Of a stretch of DNA of 64,000 bases, positions 39,180-53,653 are shown one piece after another. Source of the stretch: Candidatus Kosakonia sp. 282A-S69. Its GTDB lineage: Bacteria; Pseudomonadota; Gammaproteobacteria; Enterobacterales; Enterobacteriaceae. The stretch is from contig NZ_JAROAU010000004.1 in NCBI RefSeq assembly GCF_029433855.1, positions 168,305-232,304 of the forward strand. Reading direction: 5' to 3'. The notes under the pieces are model-generated. The model ran no database searches, was not told the origin of the DNA, and saw only the letters and a list, made by a program, of their open reading frames with translations. Numbering within the stretch: position 1 is the first letter of the stretch; every line of letters begins with the position of its first letter. The translations under genes and the position numbers were made by a program.

Positions 39180-41594
39180 ATGGCGATGAAAAAGTTGCTC
39201 ATAGCGTCGCTGCTGTTTAGCAGCGCCACCGTATACGGTGCTGAGGGGTTCGTAGTGAAGGATATTCATTTCGAAGGCCTACAGCGTGTCGCCGTTGGTG
39301 CGGCCCTCCTCAGTATGCCAGTACGTCCAGGCGATACGGTGAATGATGAAGATATCAGTAACACCATTCGCGCACTGTTTGCCACTGGCAACTTTGAGGA
39401 TGTTCGTGTCCTGCGTGATGGCGATACCCTTCTCGTTCAGGTGAAAGAACGCCCGACAATCGCCAGCATCACCTTCTCCGGCAACAAGTCGGTGAAAGAT
39501 GACATGCTGAAACAGAACCTTGAGGCTTCTGGCGTGCGTGTTGGCGAATCACTGGATCGCACCACCCTCTCCGATATTGAAAAAGGGCTGGAAGATTTCT
39601 ACTACAGCGTCGGTAAATACAGCGCCAGCGTCAAAGCTGTCGTCACGCCGCTGCCGCGTAACCGCGTCGATTTGAAACTGGTCTTCCAGGAGGGCGTCTC
39701 CGCGCAGATCCAGCAGATCAATATCGTCGGTAACCACGCGTTCTCGACCGAACAGCTGATCTCTAACTTCCAGCTGCGCGATGAAGTGCCATGGTGGAAC
39801 GTAGTCGGCGATCGTAAATATCAGAAGCAGAAGCTGGCGGGCGATCTTGAAACCCTGCGCAGTTACTATCTGGATCGCGGTTATGCCCGTTTCAACATTG
39901 ATTCGACGCAGGTTAGCCTGACGCCGGACAAAAAAGGCATCTACATTACCGTTAACGTCACCGAAGGCGATCAGTACAAGCTCTCTGGCGTGCAGGTTGC
40001 CGGCAATCTGGCGGGCCACTCAGCGGAAATTGAAGGCCTGACCAAAATTGAGCCGGGTGAGCTCTACAACGGCACCAAAGTGACCAAAATGGAAGACGAT
40101 ATTAAAAAGCTTCTGGGCCGCTATGGTTATGCCTATCCGCGCGTACAGTCTCAGCCTGAGATTAATGACGCCGATAAGACCGTTAAGCTGCATATCAACG
40201 TCGATGCAGGTAACCGTTTCTACGTGCGTAAGATCCGCTTTGAAGGCAATGACACCTCGAAAGATACCGTTCTGCGTCGCGAAATGCGCCAGATGGAAGG
40301 GGCATGGCTGGGCAGCGATCTGGTCGATCAGGGTAAAGAGCGTCTGAACCGTCTCGGCTACTTTGAAACCGTCGATAGCGAAACGCAGCGTGTTCCGGGC
40401 AGCCCGGATCAGGTTGACGTGGTCTACAAAGTCAAAGAGCGTAACACCGGTAGCTTCAACTTTGGTGTCGGTTACGGCACGGAGAGCGGCGTCAGCTTCC
40501 AGGTCGGCGTGCAGCAGGATAACTGGTTAGGTACCGGTTACTCTGTCGGCATCAGCGGCACCAAAAACGACTACCAGACCTATTCGGAACTCTCGGTCAC
40601 CAACCCGTATTTCACGGTTGATGGCGTGAGCCTCGGCGGTCGTCTGTTCTATAACGACTTTAAAGCCGACGACGCGGATCTCTCATCCTATACCAACAAA
40701 AGTTATGGTCTGGATGGCACGCTCGGGTTCCCGATCAACGAGTACAATACGCTGCGCACCGGCTTAGGCTACGTGCACAACAGTCTGTCGAAGATGCAGC
40801 CGCAGATCGCCATGTGGCGTTATCTCGATTCCGTGGGGCAGAACGCCAGCACCAGGGATGACAGCAACGGCTACTCGGCGGATGATTTCACCTTCAACTA
40901 TGGCTGGACGTATAACAACCTTGACCGCGGTTACTTCCCGACGAAAGGTTCACGCGTCAACCTGAACGGTAAAGTGACGATTCCGGGCTCTGATAACGAG
41001 TTCTATAAAGTCACTGTCGATACCGCGTCCTACTTCCCGATTGACGACGATCACAAATGGGTGGTTCTGGGTCGTACACGTTGGGGCTATGGCGACGGTA
41101 TCGGTAGCAAAGAAATGCCGTTCTATGAGAACTTCTATGCAGGTGGTTCCAGCACCGTGCGCGGCTTCCAGTCCAACAACATTGGTCCGAAAGCGGTTTA
41201 CTACGGCGGCAGTGGCCTGGAAAACTGTAACACTACCACATCGAAATTCTGTAAGTCTGACGATGCGGTGGGCGGTAACGCAATGGGCGTTGTCAGCGCC
41301 GAGCTGATCACCCCGACGCCGTTTATCAGCGAAAAGTATGCTAACTCTGTACGCACCTCCTTCTTCTGGGATGCGGGCAGCGTATGGGATACGAACTGGC
41401 AAAATACCGCAGAGATGAAAGCGCTGGGTATTCCGGATTATAGCGATCCGAGCAATATCCGCATGTCTGCCGGTATCGCACTACAATGGATGTCCCCATT
41501 GGGGCCGTTGGTCTTCTCCTACGCCCAGCCGTTTAAAAAGTACGATGGAGACAAAGCGGAGCAGTTCCAGTTTAACATCGGTAAAACCTGGTAA
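39180..41594 (+). CDS. bamA: Outer-membrane protein assembly factor BamA
   Basis: BamA is the essential core of the BAM complex that inserts beta-barrels into the outer membrane. The signal peptide ends at about residue 20 (SATVYGAEG). Five POTRA domains run from about 21 to 420, then the 16-strand barrel, with the conserved VRGF motif in loop 6 ([17 protein letters not shown]) and the terminal GKTW. 804 aa against 810 in E. coli: the loop after VRGF is shorter ([22 protein letters not shown]) but retains its two cysteines, and loop 4 (near residues 545-565) is divergent. It follows rseP closely and precedes the chaperone gene skp. Confidence 0.98.
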   Translation: MAMKKLLIASLLFSSATVYGAEGFVVKDIHFEGLQRVAVGAALLSMPVRPGDTVNDEDISNTIRALFATGNFEDVRVLRDGDTLLVQVKERPTIASITFSGNKSVKDDMLKQNLEASGVRVGESLDRTTLSDIEKGLEDFYYSVGKYSASVKAVVTPLPRNRVDLKLVFQEGVSAQIQQINIVGNHAFSTEQLISNFQLRDEVPWWNVVGDRKYQKQKLAGDLETLRSYYLDRGYARFNIDSTQVSLTPDKKGIYITVNVTEGDQYKLSGVQVAGNLAGHSAEIEGLTKIEPGELYNGTKVTKMEDDIKKLLGRYGYAYPRVQSQPEINDADKTVKLHINVDAGNRFYVRKIRFEGNDTSKDTVLRREMRQMEGAWLGSDLVDQGKERLNRLGYFETVDSETQRVPGSPDQVDVVYKVKERNTGSFNFGVGYGTESGVSFQVGVQQDNWLGTGYSVGISGTKNDYQTYSELSVTNPYFTVDGVSLGGRLFYNDFKADDADLSSYTNKSYGLDGTLGFPINEYNTLRTGLGYVHNSLSKMQPQIAMWRYLDSVGQNASTRDDSNGYSADDFTFNYGWTYNNLDRGYFPTKGSRVNLNGKVTIPGSDNEFYKVTVDTASYFPIDDDHKWVVLGRTRWGYGDGIGSKEMPFYENFYAGGSSTVRGFQSNNIGPKAVYYGGSGLENCNTTTSKFCKSDDAVGGNAMGVVSAELITPTPFISEKYANSVRTSFFWDAGSVWDTNWQNTAEMKALGIPDYSDPSNIRMSAGIALQWMSPLGPLVFSYAQPFKKYDGDKAEQFQFNIGKTW

Positions 41595-41710
41595 CGCCGC
41601 ACCGCAACGGAATGCGCAAGCAGTGTAGTGATGGCTGCGGCTTCGACAAGAAGCCCAGCCTCGCAAAGAGCTGTACCTCCGGGTACAAACGGGATGGTAA
41701 GGAGTTAATT

Positions 41711-42205
41711 GTGAAAAAGTTGTTATTAGCTGCAGGTTTAAGTCTGGCAATGGCCGCGTCGGCTCAGGCTGCTGACAAAATTGCGATTGTTGATATGGGT
41801 AACCTGTTACAACAGGTCGCACAGACTTCTGGCGTTTCTCAGACCATGAAAAACGAATTCGGCGGCCGTGCCAACGAACTGCAGAGCATGGAGTCCGACC
41901 TGCAAGCAAAAGCACAGCGTTTGCAGCGTGACGGTTCTACCATGAAAGCGAGCGAGCGCAACAAGCTGGAAAAAGATATCGCTTCCGGTCGCCAGGCATT
42001 CGCTCAGAAAGCGCAGGCTTTTGAGCAGGACCAGGCGCGCCGCTCTAATGAAGAGCGCGGCAAGCTGGTCACTCGCATCCAGACCGCAGTGAAGAAAGTC
42101 GCTGCTGATCAGGGTGTGGATCTGGTTATCCCTGCCAATGCCGTTATTTACAACAGCAATGATGTGAAAGACATCACCGCTGATGTACTGAAACAGGTTA
42201 AATAA
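41711..42205 (+). CDS. skp: Periplasmic chaperone Skp
   Basis: Skp (OmpH/HlpA) is a trimeric holdase that carries unfolded outer-membrane proteins across the periplasm to BamA. A signal peptide [21 protein letters not shown] is cleaved after residue 20 or so; the mature chain begins [16 protein letters not shown] and continues as the long charged helices that form the tentacles ([54 protein letters not shown]). The start is GTG at 41711 with AAGGAG upstream, giving 164 aa; E. coli Skp is 161. The 116-bp gap from bamA has a small GTACC-TCC-GGGTAC hairpin. Confidence 0.95.
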   Translation: MKKLLLAAGLSLAMAASAQAADKIAIVDMGNLLQQVAQTSGVSQTMKNEFGGRANELQSMESDLQAKAQRLQRDGSTMKASERNKLEKDIASGRQAFAQKAQAFEQDQARRSNEERGKLVTRIQTAVKKVAADQGVDLVIPANAVIYNSNDVKDITADVLKQVK

Positions 42206-42208
42206 GTA

Positions 42209-43237
42209 ATGCCTTCAATTCGACTGGCTGATTTAGCTCAGCAGTTGGATGCAGAGTTACACGGTGATGGCGATATCGTCATCACCGGCGTTGCGTCCAT
42301 GCAATCTGCCGAAGCAGGTCACATCACTTTCATGGTGAATCCTAAATACCGTGAACACCTGGCCGCATGCCAGGCCTCTGCCGTTGTAATGACGCAGGAC
42401 GATCTTCCTTTTGCCCACAGCGCCGCACTGGTCGTGAAGAACCCCTATCTGACCTACGCGCGTATGGCACAAATTCTTGATACCACGCCGCAGCCTGCGC
42501 AAAACATTGCGCCCGGAGCCGTTATCGATCCGAGTGCGACGCTTGGCAACAATGTCTCCATCGGCGCGAACGCGGTGATTGAGTCCGGGGTGACCCTCGG
42601 CGACAACGTCGTGATCGGCCCGGGCTGCTTCGTGGGAAAAAATACGAAAATTGGTACGGGATCGCGCCTTTGGGCCAACGTATCTATTTACCATGAGATT
42701 GAGATCGGTGAAAACTGCCTGATCCAATCGGGGACGGTAATAGGTTCGGATGGCTTTGGTTATGCTAACGATCGCGGTAATTGGGTGAAAATCCCGCAAC
42801 TTGGTCGCGTAATCATCGGCAATAACGTCGAAATTGGCGCATGTACTACCATCGACCGTGGCGCACTTGACGACACCCGTATCGGGAATGGCGTAATTAT
42901 TGATAACCAGTGCCAGATTGCACATAACGTTGTGATTGGCGACAATACCGCCGTTGCCGGTGGCGTCATCATGGCAGGCAGCCTGAAAATTGGCCGCTAC
43001 TGCATGATTGGCGGAGCCAGCGTAATCAACGGGCATATGGAAATTTGCGACAAGGTTACGGTAACGGGGATGGGTATGGTGATGCGTCCTATCACTGAGC
43101 CAGGCATTTATTCTTCCGGCATTCCGTTACAACCCAATAAAACGTGGCGAAAAACCGCAGCCCTGGTGATGAATATCGACGAGATGAGTAAGCGTTTGAA
43201 AGCTGTCGAGCGCAAGATAAATCAACAAGACGAATAA
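42209..43237 (+). CDS. lpxD: UDP-3-O-(3-hydroxymyristoyl)glucosamine N-acyltransferase
   Basis: LpxD adds the second hydroxymyristoyl chain in lipid A synthesis, on the cytoplasmic side. The N-terminal substrate domain ([39 protein letters not shown]) is followed by the hexapeptide-repeat left-handed helix and the catalytic histidine in [14 protein letters not shown] near residue 239. 342 aa (E. coli 341). It begins three bases after the skp stop. The 173-bp gap to fabZ holds a possible -10 (TATACT, 43325-43330) and a GGCC-rich hairpin. Confidence 0.97.
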   Translation: MPSIRLADLAQQLDAELHGDGDIVITGVASMQSAEAGHITFMVNPKYREHLAACQASAVVMTQDDLPFAHSAALVVKNPYLTYARMAQILDTTPQPAQNIAPGAVIDPSATLGNNVSIGANAVIESGVTLGDNVVIGPGCFVGKNTKIGTGSRLWANVSIYHEIEIGENCLIQSGTVIGSDGFGYANDRGNWVKIPQLGRVIIGNNVEIGACTTIDRGALDDTRIGNGVIIDNQCQIAHNVVIGDNTAVAGGVIMAGSLKIGRYCMIGGASVINGHMEICDKVTVTGMGMVMRPITEPGIYSSGIPLQPNKTWRKTAALVMNIDEMSKRLKAVERKINQQDE

Positions 43238-43324
43238 TTCATTCACCTGACGCTTGTACACCAAAGCGTTCGGGTTAACAGAAAAAGCGACAAAACGCCT
43301 CTGCAACTCGACGCATAAAGTGTA

Positions 43325-43330
43325 TATACT
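43325..43330 (+). promoter_or_regulatory. Possible -10 element upstream of fabZ
   Basis: TATACT lies 80 bp before the fabZ TTG, in the longest gap of the lpx cluster (173 bp). The best -35 18 bases upstream is CTGCAA. The leader after it is GC-rich and contains an inverted GGCC-CGGGCC-type hairpin (43337-43369). Confidence 0.35.
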
Positions 43331-43410
43331 CCCCGGCCTGTTGGCATTCTCAGGAATGTCGCGGGCCGTGTTATTATTGCTTTTTTGTATATTTAGACAG
43401 GAAGAGTATT

Positions 43411-43866
43411 TTGACTACTGACACTCATACTCTGCACATTGAAGAGATCCTGGAGCTTCTGCCGCACCGCTACCCGTTCTTACTGGTAGACCGTGTGCTG
43501 GATTTTGAAGAGGGTCGTTTTCTGCGCGCAGTCAAAAATGTTACGGTAAACGAACCGTTTTTCCAGGGCCACTTCCCTGGCAAACCGATTTTCCCGGGCG
43601 TGCTGATCCTCGAAGCAATGGCGCAGGCAACCGGTATTCTGGCGTTTAAAAGCGTTGGTAAACTGGAACCGGGTGAGTTGTACTACTTCGCCGGCATCGA
43701 CGAAGCGCGCTTTAAGCGCCCGGTTGTGCCTGGCGATCAGATGATCATGGAAGTCACGTTCGAGAAAACGCGCCGTGGCGTGACCCGCTTTAAAGGGGTT
43801 GCTATGGTTGACGGTAAAGTTGTTTGTGAAGCTACTATGATGTGTGCACGTAGCCGGGAGGCCTGA
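43411..43866 (+). CDS. fabZ: 3-hydroxyacyl-[acyl-carrier-protein] dehydratase FabZ
   Basis: FabZ dehydrates 3-hydroxyacyl-ACP in fatty-acid elongation and competes with LpxA/LpxD for hydroxymyristoyl-ACP, setting the phospholipid to lipid A balance. The hot-dog fold active site is in [23 protein letters not shown] (His near 54, Glu near 68). 151 aa, as in E. coli. The start is TTG at 43411, with GGAAGAG upstream; E. coli fabZ also uses TTG, which may limit its amount. It precedes lpxA by three bases. Confidence 0.96.
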   Translation: MTTDTHTLHIEEILELLPHRYPFLLVDRVLDFEEGRFLRAVKNVTVNEPFFQGHFPGKPIFPGVLILEAMAQATGILAFKSVGKLEPGELYYFAGIDEARFKRPVVPGDQMIMEVTFEKTRRGVTRFKGVAMVDGKVVCEATMMCARSREA

Positions 43867-43869
43867 TAC

Positions 43870-44658
43870 GTGATTGATAAAACCGCCTTTATTCATCCTA
43901 CCGCCATTGTTGAAGAGGGTGCCGTCATTGGCGCCAACGTTCATATTGGCCCGTTTTGTATTGTGGGACCCCACGTCGAAATCGGCGAAGGTACCGTACT
44001 GAAATCTCACGTTGTTGTTAACGGCCACACCAAAATTGGCCGTGATAACGAGATTTATCAGTTCGCCTCCATCGGTGAAGTGAACCAGGATCTGAAATAT
44101 GCTGGTGAGCCGACCCGCGTGGAAATTGGCGATCGCAACCGCATTCGCGAAAGCGTCACCATCCATCGTGGCACAGTACAGGACGCTGGACTGACGAAGG
44201 TGGGCAGCGATAACTTACTGATGATCAACTCGCACGTTGCGCATGACTGCATTATCGGTAACCGCTGCATCCTCGCGAATAATGCAACGCTGGGCGGCCA
44301 CGTCACAATCGGTGATTATGCGATCATTGGTGGCATGACGGCGGTGCACCAGTTCTGCATTATTGGCGAGCACGTAATGGTTGGCGGCTGCTCCGGCGTC
44401 GCGCAGGACGTACCGCCTTATGTCATTGCTCAGGGCAACCATGCCACGCCGTATGGCGTGAACATTGAAGGCCTGAAACGCCGTGGCTTCAGCCGCGAAG
44501 CGCTTGTGGCTATTCGTAACGCGTACAAATTGCTCTATCGCAGCGGTAAAACGCTTGATGAAGCAAAACCCGAGATCGCCGAGCTTGCCGCGAAGCACCC
44601 GGAAGTTGATGCGTTTATGCAGTTCTTTGAGCGCTCAACGCGTGGCCTGATCCGTTAA
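43870..44658 (+). CDS. lpxA: UDP-N-acetylglucosamine acyltransferase LpxA
   Basis: LpxA transfers 3-hydroxymyristate from ACP to UDP-GlcNAc, the first step of lipid A synthesis. The left-handed parallel beta-helix hexapeptide pattern runs through the first 190 residues ([35 protein letters not shown]); the catalytic His is the second one in [10 protein letters not shown] (His125). The C-terminal helical domain ends RSTRGLIR. 262 aa as in E. coli. The start is GTG at 43870; its stop overlaps the lpxB start by one base. Confidence 0.97.
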   Translation: MIDKTAFIHPTAIVEEGAVIGANVHIGPFCIVGPHVEIGEGTVLKSHVVVNGHTKIGRDNEIYQFASIGEVNQDLKYAGEPTRVEIGDRNRIRESVTIHRGTVQDAGLTKVGSDNLLMINSHVAHDCIIGNRCILANNATLGGHVTIGDYAIIGGMTAVHQFCIIGEHVMVGGCSGVAQDVPPYVIAQGNHATPYGVNIEGLKRRGFSREALVAIRNAYKLLYRSGKTLDEAKPEIAELAAKHPEVDAFMQFFERSTRGLIR

Positions 44659-45806
44659 TGGTCGACAAGCGTCCGCTTACGATAGCCCTTGTCGCCGGAG
44701 AAACCTCCGGCGATATTCTTGGTGCCGGTCTTATCCGCGCACTGAGAGCACGCGTGCCCAACGCCCGTTTTGTCGGCGTTGCCGGCCCGCGTATGCAGGC
44801 TGAAGGATGTGAAGCCTGGTATGAGATGGAAGAGCTGGCGGTGATGGGGATCGTCGAAGTGCTTGGCCGTCTGCGTCGTCTGCTCCATATCCGCGCTGAT
44901 TTGACCCGTCGGTTCAGCGAGCTGCAACCCGATGTCTTTGTCGGGATTGATGCACCGGACTTTAACATTACCCTTGAGGGTAATTTAAAAAAACGCGGCA
45001 TCAAAACCATTCACTACGTCAGCCCGTCAGTCTGGGCGTGGCGTCAAAAGCGCGTTTTCAAAATTGGTAAAGCGACCGATCTGGTATTGGCGTTTCTCCC
45101 TTTCGAAAAAGCGTTTTACGACAAGTTTAATGTTCCATGCCGCTTTATCGGGCACACCATGGCCGATGCCATGCCGCTCGATCCCGATAAAAATGCGGCG
45201 CGCGCGCACCTGGGGATTAGCCCGCAGGCGCGCTGCCTGGCGCTGCTGCCCGGCAGTCGTGGTGCAGAAGTCGAGATGCTCAGCGCGGACTTTTTGCGTA
45301 CCGCGCAGCTGCTGCGTGAGCGCTACCCGGAACTGGAGGTGGTGGTTCCACTGGTTAATGCGAAACGCCGCGAGCAGTTTGAGCAGATCAAAGCGGAAGT
45401 CGCGCCCGATTTGCCGGCGCATCTGCTTGATGGCCAGGCGCGGGAAGCGATGATCGCATCCGATGCCGCGCTGCTTGCCTCCGGTACCGCGGCGCTGGAG
45501 TGCATGCTGGCGAAATGCCCGATGGTGGTCGGCTACCGTATGAAGCCCTTCACTTTCTGGCTGGCGAAACGGCTGGTGAAAACGCCCTGGGTTTCTCTGC
45601 CGAACCTGCTCGCCGGACGTGAAGTGGTTAAAGAACTGTTGCAGGAAGAGTGCCAGCCGCAGGCGCTGGCCGCCGCACTGGAACCGCTGCTGGCGAACAG
45701 TGAAACCCGCCATGAAATGCATGAACTGTTTCGCGAGCTGCATCAGCGCATCCGTTGTAATGCCGATGAACAGGCGGCGGGCGCGGTACTGGAGTTAGCA
45801 AAATGA
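44658..45806 (+). CDS. lpxB: Lipid A disaccharide synthase
   Basis: LpxB joins UDP-diacylglucosamine and lipid X to form the disaccharide of lipid A, at the inner-membrane surface. The GT19 family landmarks are visible: the GETSGD motif near the N-terminus, [23 protein letters not shown] and the [18 protein letters not shown] segment, with [20 protein letters not shown] near the C-terminal donor site. 382 aa as in E. coli. It shares one base with the lpxA stop and four (ATGA) with rnhB, a tightly coupled run. Confidence 0.96.
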   Translation: MVDKRPLTIALVAGETSGDILGAGLIRALRARVPNARFVGVAGPRMQAEGCEAWYEMEELAVMGIVEVLGRLRRLLHIRADLTRRFSELQPDVFVGIDAPDFNITLEGNLKKRGIKTIHYVSPSVWAWRQKRVFKIGKATDLVLAFLPFEKAFYDKFNVPCRFIGHTMADAMPLDPDKNAARAHLGISPQARCLALLPGSRGAEVEMLSADFLRTAQLLRERYPELEVVVPLVNAKRREQFEQIKAEVAPDLPAHLLDGQAREAMIASDAALLASGTAALECMLAKCPMVVGYRMKPFTFWLAKRLVKTPWVSLPNLLAGREVVKELLQEECQPQALAAALEPLLANSETRHEMHELFRELHQRIRCNADEQAAGAVLELAK

Positions 45807-46399
45807 TTGAGTTCGTTTATCCACACACGCATCTTGTGGCGGGTGTGGATGAAGTAGGCCGCGGCCCGCTGGTGGGCGCGGTCGTGACGGCAGCGGTGAT
45901 CCTCGATCCCGCACGGCCGATTGTGGGTCTCAACGACTCCAAGAAACTTTCCGAAAAACGCCGTTTGGCGCTCTTTGATGAGATCAAAGAGAAGGCGCTG
46001 GCCTGGAGTCTGGGCCGCGCGGAGCCGCACGAGATCGATGAGCTTAATATTCTGCACGCCACAATGCTGGCGATGCAGCGTGCGGTTGCCGGGCTTGCCA
46101 TCACGCCGGAGTATGTGCTGATTGACGGCAACCGTTGCCCAACGCTTGCTATGCCATCTATGGCTGTGGTGAAAGGCGACAGCCGCGTGGCGGAAATCAG
46201 CGCGGCGTCGATTATCGCCAAAGTCACGCGCGATGCCGAAATGGCCGCGCTGGATGCGATCTTCCCGCAGTATGGCTTTGCACAACATAAAGGCTATCCC
46301 ACGGCTTTTCATCTGGAAAAGCTGACGGAGCATGGCGCAACCGAGCATCACCGACGCAGCTTTGCGCCGGTCAGGCGCGCGTTGGGCGTCGTCTCCTGA
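45803..46399 (+). CDS. rnhB: Ribonuclease HII
   Basis: RNase HII cuts 5' of single ribonucleotides in DNA, initiating ribonucleotide excision repair, and removes RNA of RNA-DNA hybrids. The signature [23 protein letters not shown] holds catalytic Asp16 and Glu17; the later DGNRCP and [12 protein letters not shown] segments carry the remaining acidic residues. 198 aa as in E. coli. It sits between lipid A synthesis and dnaE, whose product is the replicative polymerase that misincorporates the ribonucleotides it removes; this is a conserved neighbourhood. Overlaps lpxB by four bases. Confidence 0.96.
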   Translation: MIEFVYPHTHLVAGVDEVGRGPLVGAVVTAAVILDPARPIVGLNDSKKLSEKRRLALFDEIKEKALAWSLGRAEPHEIDELNILHATMLAMQRAVAGLAITPEYVLIDGNRCPTLAMPSMAVVKGDSRVAEISAASIIAKVTRDAEMAALDAIFPQYGFAQHKGYPTAFHLEKLTEHGATEHHRRSFAPVRRALGVVS

Positions 46400-46436
46400 C
46401 TCTTAAAAACGTGACACGACAGGCTGGAATTGAATA

Positions 46437-49919
<3,483 letters not shown>

Positions 49920-49931
49920 TACAGGAATACT

Positions 49932-50891
49932 ATGAGTCTGAATTTCCTTGATTTCGAACAGCCGATTGCTGAGCTGGAAGCGAAAATCGATTCTCTGACC
50001 GCCGTTGGCCGTCAGGATGAAAAACTGGATATTAACATCGACGAAGAGGTGCATCGTCTACGTGAAAAGAGCGTAGAGCTGACACGTAAAATCTTTGCCG
50101 ATCTCGGTGCCTGGCAGGTTGCACAGTTAGCCCGCCACCCGCTGCGTCCATACACCCTGGATTATGTTCGCCTGGCGTTCGACGAGTTTGACGAGCTGGC
50201 CGGCGACCGCGCCTATGCTGACGATAAAGCCATCGTTGGCGGCATCGCGCGTCTGGATGGTCGCCCGGTGATGATCATTGGTCATCAGAAAGGCCGTGAA
50301 ACGAAAGAGAAGATTCGCCGCAACTTCGGTATGCCGGCACCGGAAGGGTATCGTAAAGCGCTGCGTCTGATGGAGATGGCGGAACGCTTTAATATGCCGA
50401 TCATCACCTTCATCGACACGCCGGGTGCTTATCCGGGCGTTGGCGCGGAAGAGCGCGGCCAGTCTGAAGCGATTGCCCGCAACCTGCGTGAAATGTCTCG
50501 TCTGAACGTGCCGGTTATCTGCACCGTGATTGGCGAAGGCGGCTCCGGTGGCGCGTTGGCCATTGGCGTTGGCGACAAGGTCAATATGTTGCAGTACAGC
50601 ACCTACTCGGTGATCTCCCCGGAAGGCTGTGCCTCGATCCTGTGGAAAAGCGCTGACAAAGCACCGCTGGCGGCCGATGCAATGGGCATCATCGCACCGC
50701 GTCTGAAAGAGCTGAAACTGATCGACTCTATCATTCCGGAACCGCTGGGCGGCGCGCACCGCAACCCGGAAGCGATTGCTGCTTCACTGAAAGCACAGCT
50801 GCTGGCGGATCTCGCCGATCTGGAAGGGCTGAGCAAAGAAGATCTGCGCAACCGCCGCTACCAGCGTCTGATGAGCTACGGCTACGCCTGA
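49932..50891 (+). CDS. accA: Acetyl-CoA carboxylase carboxyltransferase subunit alpha
   Basis: AccA with AccD transfers the carboxyl group from biotin on AccB to acetyl-CoA, making malonyl-CoA for fatty-acid synthesis. The crotonase-like fold is seen in [33 protein letters not shown] and [42 protein letters not shown], the oxyanion-hole region. 319 aa, as in E. coli. AGGAA precedes the ATG at 49932, twelve bases after the dnaE stop. A strong terminator follows it, closing the uppS-to-accA transcription unit. Confidence 0.97.
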   Translation: MSLNFLDFEQPIAELEAKIDSLTAVGRQDEKLDINIDEEVHRLREKSVELTRKIFADLGAWQVAQLARHPLRPYTLDYVRLAFDEFDELAGDRAYADDKAIVGGIARLDGRPVMIIGHQKGRETKEKIRRNFGMPAPEGYRKALRLMEMAERFNMPIITFIDTPGAYPGVGAEERGQSEAIARNLREMSRLNVPVICTVIGEGGSGGALAIGVGDKVNMLQYSTYSVISPEGCASILWKSADKAPLAADAMGIIAPRLKELKLIDSIIPEPLGGAHRNPEAIAASLKAQLLADLADLEGLSKEDLRNRRYQRLMSYGYA

Positions 50892-50922
50892 TAGCGAAGC
50901 GCGCTGTATAAATGCAATAATG

Positions 50923-50949
50923 AGCCGCACCTCAGGTGCGGCTTTTTTT
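50923..50949 (+). terminator. Rho-independent terminator after accA
   Basis: AGCCGCACC and GGTGCGGCT (50923-50931, 50935-50943) with a 3-base loop run directly into T7. This should stop transcription before ldcC. Confidence 0.92.
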
Positions 50950-51003
50950 ATACCTGCTGTTTACCTCAACTATGCTTAGCTAAGGTTTTTAACGGAGGTA
51001 GTT

Positions 51004-53142
51004 GTGAATATTATTGCCATCATGGGACCCCATGGCGTTTTCTACAAAGATGAGCCTATCAAGGAGCTGGAGCAGGCCTTACAGGCGCAGGGTTTTCAGA
51101 TCATCTGGCCAAGAAACAGCACCGACTTACTGAAGTTTATCGAACACAACCCCCGCATCTGCGGCGTGATCTTTGACTGGGACGAGTACAATCTCGACCT
51201 GTGCTGTGAGATCAACCAGCTTAACGAATACCTCCCGCTCTACGGTTTTATCAACACCCACTCGACGATGGATGTCAGCGCCCAGGATATGCGTATGGCG
51301 CTGTGGTTCTTCGAATATGCACTGAGCGTGGCGGATGATATTGCGACGCGCATCGCGCAATACACTAAAGAGTACCTGGAGAACATTACGCCCCCCTTTA
51401 CCCGGGCGCTGTTTACCTATGTAAAAGAGGGGAAGTATACCTTCTGTACGCCAGGCCATATGGCGGGCACTGCTTACCAGAAAAGCCCGGTCGGCTGCCT
51501 CTTCTATGACTTCTTCGGCGGCAATACGCTGAAAGCGGATGTCTCGATCTCAGTGACAGAACTCGGATCGCTGCTCGATCACACCGGCCCTCACCTTGAG
51601 GCGGAGGAGTATATCGCCCGCACTTTCGGCGCTGAGCAGAGCTATATGGTGACGAACGGCACCTCAACGTCGAATAAGATCGTCGGCATGTACGCTGCAC
51701 CCACCGGCAGCACGCTGCTTATCGACCGCAACTGCCATAAATCACTGGCGCACCTGCTGATGATGAGTGATGTCACGCCGCTGTGGCTGAAACCGGGGCG
51801 CAACGCGCTGGGCATTCTTGGCGGCATTCCGCGCCGTGAGTTTAGTTCGGTCAGCATTGAGCAGAAGATCGGTGCTACGCCAGGCGCAAGCTGGCCGGTG
51901 CACGCGGTGATAACCAACTCCACCTATGACGGCCTGCTCTACAACACCGACTGGATCAAGAAGACGCTGGATGTCCCGTCGATTCACTTCGACTCCGCCT
52001 GGGTGCCCTATACCAACTTCCACCCCATCTACGCCGGGAAAAGCGGCATGAGCGGCGATCGCGTGCCGGGGAAAGTCTTCTATGAAACGCAGTCGACGCA
52101 CAAAATGTTGGCTGCTTTCTCGCAGGCGTCACTGATTCATATCAAAGGTGAATATGACGAAGATGCATTCAACGAAGCCTTTATGATGCATACCACGACT
52201 TCGCCGAGCTACCCTCTTGTTGCCTCCATCGAAACGGCGGCGGCGATGCTGCGCGGCAATCCCGGCAAGCGGCTGATTAACCGCTCAGTAGAGCGCGCGC
52301 TTCACTTCCGTAAAGAGGTACAGCGGCTGAAAGAGGAGGCCGATGGCTGGTTCTTTGATATCTGGCAGCCGGAAGAGATTGATGAAGCGGAGTGCTGGCC
52401 GGTGGCACCTGGCGCAGAGTGGCACGGTTTTCGTGAAGCCGATGAGGATCATATGTTCCTCGATCCTGTGAAGGTAACGATCCTGACGCCGGGCATGGAT
52501 GAGCTCGGCAATATGGGCGATGAGGGGATCCCGGCGGCGCTGGTGGCGAAGTTCCTTGATGAGCGCGGCGTGGTAGTGGAGAAAACCGGCCCTTATAACC
52601 TGCTGTTTCTTTTCAGTATAGGCATTGATAAAACGCGGGCTATGGGCTTGTTGCGCGGCTTGATGGAGTTTAAGCGCGCCTACGATCTCAATCTGCGGGT
52701 GCGCAATATGCTGCCGGATCTCTACGCAGAAGATCCCGACTTCTATCGAAACATGCGCATTCAGGAGCTGGCGCAGGGGATCCACAAGCTGATCCGTCAG
52801 CACGATCTGCCGCGCCTGATGTTGCAGGCCTTCGACGTGTTGCCGGAGATGAAGCTGACGCCGCATCAGGCGTGGCAGCGCCAGGTGCGTGGCGATGTCG
52901 AAACGGTAGCGCTGGAAGCGCTTATCGGCCGCGTTTCCGCCAATATGATCCTGCCCTATCCGCCGGGCGTGCCGCTGGTGATGCCGGGCGAGATGATCAC
53001 CGAACAGAGCCGGGCGGTGCTCGATTTTCTGCTGATGCTCTGCGCCATTGGCCGCCACTACCCGGGTTTCGAAACGGATATTCATGGTGCAAAACGAGAC
53101 GAAGAGGGGGGGTATTACGTCAGAGTCCTAAAAACGCGCTGA
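51004..53142 (+). CDS. ldcC: Constitutive lysine decarboxylase LdcC
   Basis: LdcC decarboxylates lysine to cadaverine with PLP; unlike CadA it is not mainly acid-induced. The N-terminal wing domain (MNIIAIMGPHGVFYKDEPIKELEQALQAQG) is response-regulator-like; the PLP lysine sits in the ETQSTHKMLAAFSQ motif near residue 367, and HTTTSPSYPLVASIETA follows. 712 aa (E. coli 713), so ppGpp-binding arrangement of the family is likely kept. The start is GTG at 51004 with GGAGG upstream. I call LdcC rather than CadA because of its position after accA and the N-terminal sequence. Confidence 0.94.
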   Translation: MNIIAIMGPHGVFYKDEPIKELEQALQAQGFQIIWPRNSTDLLKFIEHNPRICGVIFDWDEYNLDLCCEINQLNEYLPLYGFINTHSTMDVSAQDMRMALWFFEYALSVADDIATRIAQYTKEYLENITPPFTRALFTYVKEGKYTFCTPGHMAGTAYQKSPVGCLFYDFFGGNTLKADVSISVTELGSLLDHTGPHLEAEEYIARTFGAEQSYMVTNGTSTSNKIVGMYAAPTGSTLLIDRNCHKSLAHLLMMSDVTPLWLKPGRNALGILGGIPRREFSSVSIEQKIGATPGASWPVHAVITNSTYDGLLYNTDWIKKTLDVPSIHFDSAWVPYTNFHPIYAGKSGMSGDRVPGKVFYETQSTHKMLAAFSQASLIHIKGEYDEDAFNEAFMMHTTTSPSYPLVASIETAAAMLRGNPGKRLINRSVERALHFRKEVQRLKEEADGWFFDIWQPEEIDEAECWPVAPGAEWHGFREADEDHMFLDPVKVTILTPGMDELGNMGDEGIPAALVAKFLDERGVVVEKTGPYNLLFLFSIGIDKTRAMGLLRGLMEFKRAYDLNLRVRNMLPDLYAEDPDFYRNMRIQELAQGIHKLIRQHDLPRLMLQAFDVLPEMKLTPHQAWQRQVRGDVETVALEALIGRVSANMILPYPPGVPLVMPGEMITEQSRAVLDFLLMLCAIGRHYPGFETDIHGAKRDEEGGYYVRVLKTR

Positions 53143-53200
53143 ATGGTTGCGGGCATTTCGCGGCGGGCGTAACGTTCTGGCATCAAAAAAAGGAGAAATT

Positions 53201-53590
53201 ATGCTGGGTTTAAAACAGGTTCACCATATCGCTATCATCGCGACGGATTATGCGAAGAGTAAAGCCTTCTACTGCGACATCCTCGGCTTTACGCTGCTCA
53301 GTGAAGTCTATCGCGAAGCGCGCGACTCATGGAAAGGCGATTTGGCGCTCAACGGGCAGTACGTTATCGAGTTGTTCTCGTTTCCGTTTCCGCCCGCCCG
53401 CCCCAGCCGGCCAGAAGCCTGCGGGCTGCGCCACCTGGCGTTCAGCGTAGAGGATATTGACCAGGCGGTTGCGCATCTCACCGCACAGGGCGTGGCGTGT
53501 GAGGAGATCCGCATCGACCCTTGCACCGATAAACGCTTCACCTTTTTTAACGATCCCGATGGACTGCCGCTGGAGCTATACCAGCAGTAA
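53201..53590 (+). CDS. yaeR: VOC-family (glyoxalase-like) protein YaeR
   Basis: YaeR is a small vicinal-oxygen-chelate protein of unknown substrate. The two VOC half-domains are visible: LKQVHHIAIIATDYAKSKAFYCDILGFTLLSE with metal-ligand His8 or so, and CGLRHLAFSVEDIDQAVAHL, with the final Glu in FNDPDGLPLELYQQ. Such proteins fold into metal-dependent lyases or isomerases (glyoxalase I type), but I cannot name the reaction. AGGAG precedes the ATG at 53201, giving 129 aa as in E. coli. It lies 58 bp after ldcC and is followed by a hairpin. Confidence 0.93.
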   Translation: MLGLKQVHHIAIIATDYAKSKAFYCDILGFTLLSEVYREARDSWKGDLALNGQYVIELFSFPFPPARPSRPEACGLRHLAFSVEDIDQAVAHLTAQGVACEEIRIDPCTDKRFTFFNDPDGLPLELYQQ

Positions 53591-53607
53591 GGCTTGCCAC
53601 TTCTGTG

Positions 53608-53632
53608 AATGCCCGGTAACGTGCCGGGCATT
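53608..53632 (+). terminator. Hairpin between yaeR and tilS
   Basis: AATGCCCGG and CCGGGCATT (53608-53616, 53624-53632) with a 7-base loop lie 18 bases after the yaeR stop. The following GTTCCCG is not a T run, so it may be an attenuator or mRNA-stabilising element. It ends 21 bases before the tilS start. Confidence 0.6.
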
Positions 53633-53653
53633 GTTCCCGTATCAACACTCACT

